Source: Diplonema papillatum (Eukaryota > Euglenozoa > Diplonemea > Diplonemida > Diplonemidae). From it: a DNA stretch of 64,000 nucleotides. This document shows, one piece after another, positions 49,179 through 60,785 of this stretch; within the stretch, counting starts at the first letter, position 1; the number at the start of each line of letters is the position of its first letter. The translations under genes and the position numbers were made by a program. The DNA lies in NCBI GenBank assembly GCA_030068145.1, contig JAPJBO010000099.1, positions 1 to 64,000 on the forward strand, in the 5' to 3' direction. The notes under the pieces were generated by a model. That model was not told the DNA's origin. It did not search any database and saw only the letters and a list, made by a program, of their open reading frames with translations.

Positions 49179-50135
49179 ATGAGCAACGACAATGCGTCGC
49201 CAGGGCGTATTCGTCCAGGCGACCTGCGGCTGACGACGCTGCCGACAACGCCGGTCGCGCGGCATAAGAAATCGTTCAAGTCGAGCAGCAAAACAGCTGT
49301 TGTGGGTGACCAGCTGATGCGGCTGACGCGGGAGGATATCGACATGGCGTTCAAGTTTCTCGACGGCGACGACAAGGGCACGCTGAACCAGAAGGACCTC
49401 AAGCAGAAGCTCGAGATTTTCTTCCCCAACTTCACCACCAAGGAGTACAAGCTGCTGATCTCCGAGCCGAATTTCACGGCCGACACCCTGTGGGGACTCA
49501 TCCAAGACAATCTAGGTATGCGTCACGTTTCTCTCTCGCGCGGGCTCTTGGGGCACAGTGGGGGGTCATTCGTACCATGCCAGTGCCTACTGCGCATCCA
49601 AGAAAAATCGGCTGGAAGGAGGCCTCGCGCCGTCTTTTCTTGCACACACACCGCGCTGCCAAAGTGGTGTCGTAAATCGTCTTCCGCCCGATACGCTCTG
49701 GCTGCGTGGTGAGTTTCTTCAACTTACTTCTTCTATCTTATTCTTACTTCTCTGTCTTCGGTTGTTGTACGCAGTTTGAAACCCGAACCTACAGGACTTG
49801 TGAAGGATCACGATCCTGCTGTGGAAGCGTTCAAGACGTTCGATCCAGAAAGCACAGGGTACCTTGACCCCGTGGTTCTGCGGAATATTATGCGACAGAT
49901 GGGCTACGGCGAGATGAGTGACGAGGACCTTGCCATCTTGATTCAGACAGCCGACGCAAACAAGGACGGGAAGATCGACATAACCGACTTCCGCGGCATG
50001 CTGGGGTTCTACCCGAACTACCAGAAGGGCGGCGGTGCCAACCAGGACGGAGATGAGAATGGGCACCCGTTGTCGCCGACGGCTTCCCACTCTCTTTCGC
50101 CGCGTTCGCCGCGCTCGCCTCAGGTTGCCGACTGA
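49179..50135 (+). CDS. EF-hand calcium-binding protein (two exons)
   Basis: Exon 1 starts at ATG 49179 (SNDNASPGRIRPGDLRLTTL) and ends 49515 before GTATGC. The best acceptor in phase is CTACAG at 49794, giving 225 residues. The stronger-looking ACGCAG at 49774 fits only with a weaker donor at 49490 (223 residues). EF-hand-like loops: DGDDKGTLNQKD (poor ligands), DPESTGYLDPVV (lacks the final Glu) and DANKDGKIDITD (good). The layout resembles calmodulin/centrin-like proteins of protists with one working site. The C-terminus is Ser/Pro-rich (SPTASHSLSPRSPRSPQ). It probably binds calcium as a regulatory subunit; the partner is unknown. Confidence 0.8.
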
Positions 50136-50500
50136 CAATCGACGACGGCAATTGCCTTCCGGCGCGTGATGCGTTTATCCCCGTACTCGAAGGCGAGCAA
50201 TCGGAAGGTGAGAATGGGCACCTGTTGTCGCCGACGGCTTCCCACTCTCTTTCGCCGCGTTGGCCGCGCTCGCCTCAGGTTGCCGACTGACAACCGACGA
50301 CGACATTGCCTGCCGGTGCGTGATGCGTTTTCCCCCGTACTCGAAGGCGGGCAATCCGAAGGTGACGGTTGTCGCCGACGGCTTCCCACTCTCTCTCGCC
50401 GCGTTCGCCGTGCTCGACTCCCGTTGTTAATCGGCAATCGACGACGACGTTGCCTTCTGGTCCGTGATGCGGTTGTCCCCGTACTCGACAGCATTACTTT
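50056..50500 (+). repeat. three tandem units built from the EF-hand gene 3' end
   Basis: The last coding part (TTGTCGCCGACGGCTTCCCA ... CTCGCCTCAGGTTGCCGACT) and ~75 bp downstream (TGATGCGTTT...CCCCGTACTCGAAGGCG) repeat with a period near 160 bp, shortening and diverging to about 50500. The stop codon is in the first unit. Confidence 0.8.
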
Positions 50501-51054
50501 CCGCGACGTGATGCGCTTACTACTGGCAGTCCGGAGGTGAGAAAGGTTCGCCTCACTCCCACCGGTCTCGGCGCATACTGAGATCACTCCAGGTGTAGCT
50601 GCACCACCCTCTCGGAAGCTGATTTGCGCCCCCCGCCCTTTCCGACCCGGAGTCTTTGTACCGACTACTATATTATTACTCGTGTCGCTTTGACGTTTCC
50701 ACCACACATTCTGCATAATCTTTCCGCAACGCGCGTGACTTCTTGTTCGACCACTGCAGTTGAACGCCGGCACGCCGCCATCCCGAAGTGCCGGGAGGCC
50801 GCTGAGGGCAGCACAACTATGGGTCAGGGTTGAGGGTCAGGACTTTTGTTATTCCTTGTCCGTCCGCCCGGCGCTAAAACACCAGAAAAACCAAAAGAAA
50901 ACCCCCCAAGCTGATCGTCCTTCGGGATCGACGGTAACACGAAAAGGCGCAGACAAAAACGAAGATAAGCGAGGCCCTCCTGGTGATTAACGGGGGTACC
51001 CACTACTCCTCAACCACCAAGAACACAACCGCTTCTCTTCCTGCCTGGTTGTGA
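50501..51054. other. gene-free stretch
   Basis: No recognised feature. Confidence 0.35.
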
Positions 51055-51480
51055 GGGATTGGAAAGATGTTTCAATCCACATACTCAAAATGCCACGCGG
51101 ATCTGGGCACACCGGAGCCAACTGGAGCGCACGAGCAGACCATCGGGTGCCAAAAAGCATGAGTCGCAAGAGCACACAAACACCAACAATACTCGACGTA
51201 GCTGCTTCGACTCCGAATGGAAGGGAGGAAATATAGAGGTTGAGGGGCAAATACAAAACAAACACAATCTGATTGGTTCTTCGCTGACGCCACCGTGTGT
51301 TGTTTTCTCACTCAGGACTTTGACCTGTTGTGTTTGTGTGATTGGTCGTGTAGGGGTAGACCCGCATGACCTCACGTCCGTTCAACTCGTGGTTCGGTAG
51401 TTACAGCACTTGGTATCCCTTCTGTTCTTTGTCGGGCAGCATCGTCGAGCATTTCCTTTCAAGCTGGCGCTTATGTAAAA
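51055..51480 (-). repeat. dispersed repeat C, inverted copy
   Basis: Reverse complement of the family at 32985-33290 (TTTCAAGCTGGCGCTTATGT, TCACTCAGGACTTTGACCTG, AGCTGCTTCGACTCCGAATG). Confidence 0.7.
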
Positions 51481-51524
51481 AACAAGAAAACCCACGTAAG
51501 GGGCCGACATTTAGGTGGAACCTC

Positions 51525-51655
51525 CGATCCAGACCCACATCGCTGTCCTGTCTGCAGGCACTCAGGTTCCGCGCTGACGATGGTTCGCCGGCTTCAAAGA
51601 CCGAAACATGGTGCAAATAGGGTGCGAGGCGGTGTTGGGCACATACCATTTCAAG
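51525..51655 (+). repeat. dispersed repeat D
   Basis: CTGTCCTGTCTGCAGGCACT, ACTCAGGTTCCGCGCTGACG and AGACCGAAACATGGTGCAAA. Truncated before the C-run. Confidence 0.65.
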
Positions 51656-52384
51656 TATTCTTATGGTTTGGCATCCCCGTCTGCCTGGGGACTTCTGCCA
51701 AGCCCAGCGGGGTTAGCACTTACGAAGTCTTTCTATCTCTTGCTAGCCCTGCTTCTGTGTGTCATAAATATGAGGGGGGGAGGGGATATTCAGTACCGCG
51801 TAGTCCTTTCGACCTCGTCTTCCCACAATTAGTAGCCAAGCAATCTTTGCGTTCCTCTCGACTCTTTCACATCGCTTCTCACCACCAGCGTCGACCAGCC
51901 ACATTGTGATGCTGGCAAAAGGCGGCCCTGCGAATCCGCTGTTGCTCGGCCTAGGGCGGATGCCGCACGCAACGAGGACTGTCAGACTACGAAGGCGGGC
52001 AGCTGAGTCGCATCTCTGTCAAGCACGCACACATAACTCACAAAGTCCTGTTCCACGAACTGGAGACGGAGATAGCGAAGCAGGGCGTAGGCTTGGGTTA
52101 CGGAACAAGTGTAACACGGTACAGAAGACAGCACTGGAAGCGGGTCAGGTAAAGCGCCAGCGTGCGAAGTGGTGGATCCGCCCCGGCCAGACCGTCTAGC
52201 CTGTGGGGGGCTTGCACTGCAATGTCTTTTGCTGTGCCTAACAAATGCAAGTAGACACAGCACGAAAAGAAAGCACGGGGTTCGTTTGTCGTCGTATACA
52301 GATCAAAGACCTTAAAAAGATATTGTGGCTATTCCGACGAGAACTAGTACGTGTGCAAGGTTCTTATCCCGTTGCCAACCCGTG
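51656..52384. other. gene-free stretch
   Basis: No convincing gene or repeat recognised. Confidence 0.35.
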
Positions 52385-52575
52385 TGTTCACCCCCTGGCT
52401 ACCTATCTTAAAGAGGATGGGAAATCTTTTGAACTTGCGTCGTGATGAGGATCGATGATTGCAATTTTTCTCCTTGAATGAGGAAATCCTAGTGGGCGCA
52501 AGTCATCAGCTTGCACTGTTTACGTCCTTGCCATTTGTACACACCGCCCGTCGTTGCTACCGATTGGCTGTGGGA
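52385..52575 (+). pseudogene. 18S rRNA 3'-domain fragment
   Basis: Matches the conserved 3' part of small-subunit rRNA: GCGTCGTGATGAGGAT, TTGAATGAGGAAATCCTAGT, GCGCAAGTCATCAGCTTGCA, TTTGTACACACCGCCCGTCG and CTACCGATTGG. Changes at positions that are nearly invariant, and loss of similarity after the ACCGATTG word, show a decayed fragment rather than a working gene. It lies about 130 bp upstream of the start of the next gene, on the same strand. Confidence 0.85.
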
Positions 52576-52708
52576 TAGAGCTTGTCGCTTGTTGCATTGC
52601 CTTGCGGGGCTTGCGGGCATCGGGTATATGAAGCTCCTCCTCTGGGTTCTTCAGCATGTTAATGCCCGAAGAATACAGGGAAGGGACCCACCTCCCCCTC
52701 TTCAGTTC

Positions 52709-54462
52709 ATGTTCAGCTCCGCGGCGCGCGTCGTCGGCGCCGCCGGCGGCGTGCTGGGCGCCAGCTACGTCGGCCGGAACTATCTGGGGTGGGCCGACCA
52801 GAAGGACGGTCCCGCACGCGACAACTCGACGGCGTCGATAAATGTCTTCCGGCGGCTGCCGAAGAAGATCCTCGTCGAGTACCGGGAGGCCGCGGACGGC
52901 AGCACGAAGGTCGGCATCGTCGACGAGCATTTGTACACGGACGTGGTCAAGAAGCACGTCCTCCGGTTCGAGGAGAGCCGGCCCGTCATCAAACAGAAGG
53001 TGGAGAACTGCTTGCGCGAAGAACTCGACGCAGCCTTCCAGCCGATTACCGCGCGGATACCCCGGTATGCATTGCTTTATAATAATGTCTTATCGTAGCC
53101 AGTTGTGGGCAGCATCGTACCACCTCCGTTTAATGCCAGCACAGGTGTACCGAGGAAAGCTGATGTACTGGAGCCCAAGCTTCGCGTGTTCGGCGGTAGT
53201 GCAGAGCCACGAGCTTGCGGGGCGCGTGATTACACGTCTTCAGCGCTTGCGCTGAAGACGGCCTGTGAAGACGGTCAACCACAGGGCAGAACGCACGGGT
53301 GGTGGGCACTGCGTGTGCTCTGGTCTCTCTGGGCTCAAGTTTTCATGCTACGTCCGCCGAAACTGAGGAATCCAGGTAGTACAGAGTTTCCCTGTGCGGT
53401 CGCCGGGGTTGATTGACTAATCGAAAATAAAGGACTGCTTACTATCGCCGTCAGAGGCACTCAGTCCGAACTGAAAACTTTCATCGTGCACGATGGCACT
53501 GGGTGCTTCCCCACCCCCCCGACAAAACCTTGTTCAACCTTTCTAATTCCCTTCAAGCTAGACCATTATACAAGGACCCCCCCCCCCCGACAAAACCTGC
53601 GGTGACACCCTCCTTTTGGCCCAATTTCTCCGGGATCTTTGACTCTACTCTCCCCCGTGTGGACACTTTGCACTGTGTACACAGGTTCGCGGACTGGTAT
53701 TTCAGCTATTCGACGACGTACACGTTCGTGTCGAAAATCGTCACGTCAACGACGGTGAACGCGCTGTCGCTGACGCGGACGACGCCCATCAGCGACGAGG
53801 TTACGAAGGACCTAGAGCGGCTGCTGCAGAACAAGTACCAAGACATCGTGCTGCGGCCCGACCTGTCGGACCCCGTGCTCCAGCGCTGCTTCGCCCGCAG
53901 CCTGCAGGTCGGGCACGAAGCGTTCATGGAGGAGCTGCACACCGCGGAGCAGGACATCCTGAAGCTCGTCGAAGCCACGATTCCGCACGCGCTGGCGCTG
54001 CCGTTTTCGAAGCTCAATCTCGACTGGCGCGCGCAGGCGGACAAGGCGGGGTACCTCCACAACACCTTCGAGAAAAGCCCGGAGAGCTCGGTCGGCCTCC
54101 TCGCCACGGGCACCGTCGTGGGCAAGACCATCGGCTCCGCCGCCGCCGCGAAGGCGGGCGGCGGCACGCTCGCATCGAAGCTCATCTCGCCGTTCCTGTC
54201 CCCGACGGTCCTGTCCACCATGGGCGCCCTCGGTGGGCCCGGTGGCGCCATGCTAGGCGCCGGCATCGGCCTGGGGGTCGACGTCTTGGTCAACAAAGGC
54301 ACGAGTCTCATGCAGAGGGGCCAGTTCGAGGCCGACGTGTCCGAAGCGGTGCAGTCTGCGAAGCAGCAGTGGTACCATACATCGAGGAACGAGCTCTTCA
54401 ACGCGGTCGATGTATGGATCGGTGATTCCGTGCAAAGCCTGTACTATGTGAAAACGGCATGA
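52709..54462 (+). CDS. two-exon gene of unknown function, possible membrane-associated protein
   Basis: Exon 1 is 52709-53064, exon 2 is 53685-54462; the intron is GT-AG (CCCG|GTATGC ... TACACAG|GTTC) and splits an Arg codon. Product 377 residues. The N-terminus (FSSAARVVGAAGGVLGASYV) is small-residue rich and could be a membrane anchor or organelle signal. The middle has charged helices and the word RFADWYFSYSTTYTF formed across the splice. A glycine-rich hydrophobic stretch near residues 290-330 (GALGGPGGAMLGAGIGLGVD) resembles a glycine zipper that inserts in membranes. I do not recognise a named family. Coding GC is much higher than in the intron, supporting the model. An upstream in-frame ATG exists, but 52709 is preferred because the 18S debris precedes it. 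Confidence 0.75.
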
Positions 54463-55950
54463 TTGCACACGGCCGCCAATACGACGGCCGGCGATGTCGT
54501 AGCGCGAGCACGAGACAACCCGACAGACCCATGCCTGCTAATGCGTCGTTCGACGACCTGATGAACCTCATGCTTAAGCAATTTCCGTTGACTACCGCGT
54601 CTGGCGCGGTCTTCAACGTTCCAGAGCCAAGGCATCCACCGATCTGCGCAAAGAGGGGATAACAAGGTGGGTTGCCTTTTATGCAGACTCTTGGGCCTCT
54701 TTATTCCTCTGTTGTCCAGTTCGCCCCCGGGCGTCAGCAGTTTCAGTTAAGCCGGTCTCCTCGTATCTCCTGGAACTGCACCGCATTCGCTGGGTATCAC
54801 GGTCACAGCTCCGTCTATCAGGTCTATCCCTACCCCCTGGAGCTGCAGAATTGCCTGCCATATGTGGCGTAGCAGGAGGTGATGAAACGACTTAGTTGTG
54901 TCGCTTGAAAGTTTAGCTCACTCAGACTGCGTGCGACTCTCGTATCGGCTATTCCGGTACCGTGCGCAATAGCAGCCCTGAAAAATACTGCTCGTTAGTT
55001 GTCAACATCCGTGTCCTGAGACTTTGCACGAGCTTGTTCTCGGCAACGAGCATCGTTCTGATTTTCTCGACGATTAGCATCAACTAAGTACCTATGCCAG
55101 TAGTCACAATGGCAATAAGTCAGGCGCCACACTTTCTTCTCTTCAAGCTGTCGGAAGGGTGGCCGCCTTGCCCTGCTAGCCCATCCCGACAAACACAGAA
55201 TACCGAACGCGAATTGACCCTCTCCGCAAGCTGCTGATCGCAGCCTCGCCCTAGCTTTGCTACCTCTCTTGACGTGATTGTTTGTTCCCGCTCTCGTTTT
55301 TGTTGACTACCTCGAGTTAGGCAGGAGTTGCCCCGTCCGACGAACACCCTGGACCACCAGTTGGCTCATCTGACACTATGTTCCACAGGTGCGCCACTAC
55401 TTCAGACATGCATCCGGGTTGCGGAATGTTCAAATCCTGCACGTCCGGGCAAGCACATCATTGGCCTATCTCGGAGCCTTACACTCCGTTTTTCATTTAT
55501 TTTCATTTCCATGTAGCATCTTCTTCGAAAAAGTCTTAACGCTAGCATCAGAGCATGCATGAAAGACAGTGGTTCGCTTGAACAGTAGACCACATTTAAC
55601 AATTTCCCGAACAAACGTGAGAGGCAGTGTTCTGTCTTCTTTAAACATCAATCTGTCTGTTCAGGGGGCGTCGAAATTCTCCGTCAAGATGCTAGCCGCC
55701 GCCATAGGGCGGGCTATTGCCAAAGGGAGGAGAGCCTGCGAAACAACGTGCCAACACACGCTTGCCAGGCGGTCTCGTCCGTCAGTCAGAACGCCGCCGG
55801 CTGCGCCACCATCGGTGCAACAATCATCCTTGACTGGGCCGCGGCTCGCACCGCGCCCACGACGGAACGACTTACGCCCGCCGTAGTAGTACGGGACAGT
55901 AGTGGGGTGACCGGATACTCCCCGGAGAGATGGTCCCTGCACTCTAGCTC

Positions 55951-55988
<38 letters not shown>

Positions 55989-56571
55989 GTTGTCAGCGCG
56001 GTAGCGATGACAGCGAGAACACATATAGGTGGGAGGGGAGAGGCCCTGGGACTGCTAAGGCGTGACAACCCCGCCCCGACCCTGAGTGGCGTCTTGCCAC
56101 CCCTTCCCCTTTACCACAGGCAGCCAAAGAAAAAAACAGCTGGAGGCCTGAACAAAGCCAAACAGACACCAAGCTGCAATCCAACAAAAGCCTCCCCGGC
56201 CCGACGGTGGGGGGGAAGCCCCGGTTTCCGACTGAAGGCGCGGGGGTGGAGAGTGAAGAGTAACTTAGCGAGGTTCTACGGAAGAAGAATTGTTTTAAGA
56301 CCACGCGGTGTGTGGGTCGAAGAGGTGCCGTCTACTGAAGAAGTTGATCGCAACGTGTCGTGGCATCGGCAGGGAGGAGTAAGTTCTACTGGTTCAAGCG
56401 TTTCGGAAAGCCACACGCGGTGTGTGACTGGACGAGGTGCTGTTTACGGGAGAAATTGCTTGTGCAAGGAAGTGTCGGGAGGGGGCGTGGACAGCTCAAC
56501 GAAGTGCTACTGACAACAGTTGAGCAGGAAAGTGCGGTGGCATCGTGCTCGCGTTACGGGTACGGAGTGCG
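54463..56571. other. gene-free stretch with microsatellite
   Basis: Repeat F words near 54765-54850, inverted. A second DLRPP-ending repeat at 55785-55900. A (CT)n run at 55949-55985. A frame at 54540-54662 is open but short. No gene I can support. Confidence 0.4.
55949..55985 (+). repeat. (CT)n microsatellite
   Basis: About 17 CT units. Confidence 0.9.
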
Positions 56572-57490
56572 ATGGGATGTGGGGCTGGGAAGGCGGGAGG
56601 CCCCAAGGAATGTGACGTTGAGAGAAGAGACAAGCGGCCGGAGGAGGAGGCTCGGCGGGCAGATGCGGAGGCCGCGTCGAAGAAGCCCGCCGACGCCGTC
56701 GGCGGGGCCGACGGCGTAGCGAACGACAACACGCGCGGCGAAGACCGCGAGGACGACGAACCCGAAGATGCCGAGGCCACCGTCACCGACAGCGGCTGCC
56801 CGGAATCACCCAGCCACCCCGACATCGCCCCTCCCGACCGAGCCAACCAGGTGCCGACGACCCGATCCGACGAAGAACCCCCGCCGTGTCCTTCACTCAC
56901 TGCCGGCGAAACCGCGAAGCTTGCAAAGTGGGTGCAGGAGGTCGAGTCTTGCAGGTCTGGGTTTCTTTCCAGTTCTCACGATCTTGCGGGCCCTGTGCCA
57001 GGTGAGTCCCGACCCCCCGAATCTGCAAATTGTAAGGAAAGAAGGAAGGCCACAAACATGGAGGCGTACGCCCAAGGGCCACCTGGAGGTTGTGTCAACA
57101 GACCTGCGCGTCCTCCGGGGAAGCTGGCGGCGGAGGGGCATGCCAAGTCCGTCCTGCGGTATCAGCACGTGCAGAAATTCTTTCACTTCGTTTGTGAAGT
57201 GATGACCACGAGAACACGTGCCCTGGGACTGCGAACGTGACCAACTCAGCCCCTGTCCGTCCAGGGGCCACCTCATGGTGGGGGCTCACCTGACACCCTT
57301 GACTTGTTTTGACATTGTTGTCTCTCTCTCTCTCCCCCACTCGGAACAGGTTGCGTTGGCAGAAACGATGAAGCTGGTGTTTGTCGGGAATAGAATAGTG
57401 GCACTGGACGTGGACCTGGAAGAGCAGCCATCCGGCTGCGAGAATTTGAAGCAAGCCCTGATTATTAGTTTCACGGTTAAACGAAGCTAG
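56572..57490 (+). CDS. probable three-exon gene with acylation-type N-terminus
   Basis: Exons 56572-56954, 57102-57198 and 57350-57490 give 621 nt, 206 residues, with matching phases (TTGCAG|GTCTGG ... CAACAG|ACC; GAA|GTGATG ... GAACAG|GTT). The protein starts MGCGAGKAGG: Gly2 and Cys3 fit N-myristoylation plus palmitoylation, which would tether it to membranes. A long charged disordered part follows (Glu/Asp/Arg/Pro-rich), then helices (LAAEGHAKSVLRYQHVQKFF) and a short beta-like end (KLVFVGNRIVALDVDLEE). No domain is recognised. Exon 2 is the least certain because its frame is also open through the surrounding intron. Confidence 0.5.
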
Positions 57491-58626
57491 CACACAAGGC
57501 TTGCCACTTCGCGCACCTACTTTCCGATACCAGGAAGTTGTTCTATTCGAGCTCTCTCTTTTCCGCAAGCGCGCATGCACCACCACACAGAGATCAGTGG
57601 GTAGCTCTTGATACCAGCATCGAGGCCGCTCACGACCCTAACGAAGTGAAAAAAGAAGAAGTTCCCCCACGTCCGACCGACATTGGCGTCGTTAGCAACA
57701 CAACCGCAGCGACTGGCACGGAGCAACAAGACGACTCTACGTCCCAATCAAGCAAGCAGAAGAGGGCAGAATGATTGTGCAGCCGCGAGGCCATCTTTGC
57801 CGACTTCTCCCCGCGCAAGCTTAAGCCACAGCTTGCGGTTCGCACGGAAAGCGTGCGAGTCGTCCGCGAGCGAACCAAAGCGACTTTGCGTCCCAATCAA
57901 GCAGGACCAAAACGCAGTCGCTGCAGGCTTCTTCCCCGCAAACTTAGGTTAAGCCTCCAAAAGGGTCGAGACCTTCCATCGTAGGCAACGAGAGCTTTGG
58001 AGTTTCTTGCCTTGGCCTATTCGGACCGGCGCGCTGCCCTCGCACTCCCCCGTCGAGTACTCCACTCCGAAGATGCAAACCCCGCTAGAAAATTGTGTGT
58101 CGCGCACAATGCAGGTACCTGTGAAGAATGCATCCGAATAGGTTTGCGAGGAGGGAGCTGCGTGTCCTTAGGCAGCTGAGCAGAACCAACAACCAATTTT
58201 TTGTGACCTCACAACCCCCGAAACCTATTCTCGATGGTTCCCCTATCATCATCAAACCTGGGGGTTTGAAACGTCTCCTTACCGTAGCTAAACGGTTCGA
58301 GGTCCCATCGTCAGCTCTGCAACTTCTTGCATGGGCGTATCCGGCGTTACCCTCGAACTTCGCTGCACTTGACCCACTTGTTATGAGGCTTCATTCACAT
58401 GCTAAAGGGGGGGGGGGTCGAATAATAACACCTGTATTATTATTCGATTTGTAGAATAATAAAAAATGTTCCGGGTAGCCGAACCGTCGCAGGATCAAAT
58501 AGTGGTAGTGTTTTTAGACAACCAGACGTGTGTCAAATAACTATTATTACTCGACCCATCCCTTTATCTAACACGTATACGAAAAGACACGACATGGACT
58601 TCCATAGCAAGTGGGTCTTTGTATTA
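57491..58626. other. gene-free stretch
   Basis: A frame at 57538-57774 could be another exon but has no support. Near 58260-58375 is a diverged single unit related to the 123-bp repeat at 60423. At 58407-58555 GGGGGGTCGAATAATA faces ATTATTACTCGACCC, a possible short inverted-repeat element. Confidence 0.4.
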
Positions 58627-58679
58627 CCGTAAACGGAAATAAGTTGGACCGGACAAAATGGTCCAACTCACCTATTTCG

Positions 58680-59140
58680 GGCTCTCGCGGTTCAACTTTT
58701 GTCCGGTCCAACTATTTTCGGGGGGTCCTGTGCACTTCGTGAAATTTCGCGGCTGACCACTGACCAACACTGGCTTCACTTCCTTAGTTTGCAAGTCGCG
58801 CATGAGCCCGCCGCCAGGAGTTCTAGAACACTGCGCGGCACAACCCGCAGTGTCCCATCCGTCTGCCCCTTTGCGGAGGTGGGTGTCGTCGTTTATCGTC
58901 AGGACGTGGTCTGATGTAGCTGTTTCGTCGTACTCTACATTTGACCTTCGTACCGTAGGACATGATGCCTCGGCGTACGATGGCCTGCAACAAGTCAGTT
59001 GTGCCATGTAACTTTCGTAGTTTTGTGAAAGTCTGTGCGCGCATACAGCTCGGTGGCGTTACTTCTGATAGACGTTTCCGCACCTCGTGGTTGCGTAAAC
59101 GCTCGGCACAGCGCCGAATGAAGCGCCCGGATTCTTCCAT
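58680..59140 (-). pseudogene. transposase-like coding relic
   Basis: Two overlapping minus frames read protein-like sequence: EESGRFIRRCAERLRNHEVR from 59138, then VLTINDDTHLRKGADGWDT in another frame, and CGLC at the end. Frameshifts prevent a single product. Its place inside an inverted-repeat element suggests a dead transposase. No catalytic triad can be assigned. Confidence 0.4.
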
Positions 59141-59394
59141 CTGTGCTTACCTGTCGTCCTCCGGACCGTTTGACATGGATTTTTTTTTTTCAACCCCGCC
59201 TAAGCAGGGAAGTAGCTTGGGCTCTGGGCCCCACGTAAAATCCTACCAAATGTTGTACAGAGCGCTTTTCAGGGTCCTCGGGGCACTTTGTGTGTGTGGA
59301 GCTCAGACTGACACTGTGTTGGGGGGTGTTCGGACAAAATGCGGCGCGTGCAGGTGGGTTTTGCTCATGGAAGGTAGCAACACAGCAAGAATTG

Positions 59395-59800
59395 CTAACC
59401 GCTTTGTAGCCCACAGAGACTGTGGCAACTTTGATGTGAGCTAACTTATAGTTGTCGCTACTGTCCACCACAGAGGCTGTCCTTCGGGAAGCAAAAGAAC
59501 CATGCGAAGAAGGCGAGTGCCGCTTAGCGGTTTTCTGCGACAGCAGGGCGGCTAACACTACACACGTCAAGACCAGCGCCGCAGGCGCGGAAAAATTGAT
59601 ATTGCCGCTTTGTAGTCCACAGGGACTGCGGCAAAGTTGATGCGAGTCAAGTGCGCACTTATGCACTCTGCAGGGTGCTCCTCTTTGTGGTTGTCACTAC
59701 TGCCCACCACAGAGAGCAGCAGTCTTCTTGGCAACACGACACGAAACATGTGTATTACACAAGCCAAAAATGCCAGCGCCGCAGGCGCGGAAAATTTGCC
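59395..59800 (+). repeat. ~200-bp tandem duplication
   Basis: Two diverged units share CGCTTTGTAG(C/T)CCACAG, GTTGTC(G/A)CTACTG, CACCACAGAG and CAGCGCCGCAGGCGCGGAAA. Confidence 0.7.
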
Positions 59801-60422
59801 AAGCTATTGGGCCAGTATTGCCCAAAATTGAGGGTGTACGTTGCTAGACCCATGATCCAGAGGTCGTACTGTAGCATCATCCCCACCCACTGCACTGCCT
59901 ACAACACACCCACCACCACCACTGCCCACCGCACCACCCACCCACTGCACTACCTCCACGACCTCCCACCACATGACCACCCACTACCGCCGCCCCCCCA
60001 CGACACCACCGGCCGCTGGCTATGACTATAGTTTTTTTTTTTTTTTTGGATGTTGTATGGGGTTAACATTGGGTATATGAAGCTACTTCTCTGCGCCTAA
60101 GTGAAAACGTGCCTGGGCGGAAATATGTTGGACCGGACAAAATGGTCCAACTGTTTTGGTCGTCGCGCGGTCCAACTTTTGTCCGGTCCAACATATATCC
60201 GGTCCAACATATTTCCGGTCCAACTTATTTCCGTTTACGGTATTAAACCCTTGCCCGGTTGACTACTTGGAAGATACAAACCCAGTCGTTGATTCGTGTG
60301 GCGAGAACATTGAGCCTGCAAAGAAAGCAGCCCGATCGCAGTATATCTTCGGGAAGGAACAACCAACGGTATCTTTTCAGAGTTTTGTCTTCTCGGAGTT
60401 ACACAATTGTCAGCAAAACTGC

Positions 60423-60785
60423 GTGCCCCGGCAGTTCGGTTCGAAACGTCCGATGCCAGCTCTGCAGCTCTTACCTCAGGTGTATTCGGAGGCGTTATCC
60501 TCGAACTTAGCTGCACTTGCGAAAGAAGCCCAGTAAAACTTGGAGCGTGCCCCGGCAATTCGGTTCGAAACGTCCGATGCCAGCTCTGCAGCTCTTACCT
60601 TGGGTGTATTCGGAAGCGTTATCCTCGAACTTTGCTGCACTTGCGAGAGAAGCCCAGTAAAACTTGGAGCGTGCGCCGGCAATTCGGTTCGAAACCTCCG
60701 AGGCCAGCTCTGCAGCTCTTACCTCGGGGTGTATTCGGAGGCGTTATCCTCGAACTTTGCTGCACTTGCGAGAGAAGCCCAGTAA
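60423..60785 (+). repeat. 123-bp tandem repeat, three units
   Basis: Units start near GTGCCCCGGCAATTCGGTTC and include CCAGCTCTGCAGCTCTTACC, GGTGTATTCGGAGGCGTTAT and CGAACTTTGCTGCACTTGCG. The period is a multiple of 3, so long frames persist in both strands without being genes. A diverged relative lies at 58260-58375. Confidence 0.9.

Larger units (their letters stand above)
58627..60240. mobile_element. inverted-repeat element with TATTA target duplication
   Basis: 1614 bp with ~28-bp inverted ends (CCGTAAACGGAAATAAGTTG / CAACTTATTTCCGTTTACGG), flanked by direct TATTA at 58622-58626 and 60241-60245. The ends contain extra copies of TTGGACCGGACAAAATGGTC and its complement. Inside, near the left end, is a decayed minus-strand coding relic, followed by tandem copies and a CACC-rich stretch. 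A degenerate DNA transposon, superfamily uncertain. Confidence 0.75.

Noticed and set aside
55400-55460. tRNA-like T-arm (ATGTTCAAATCCTGC)
   Set aside because: No acceptor stem, D-arm or anticodon arm can be paired around it.
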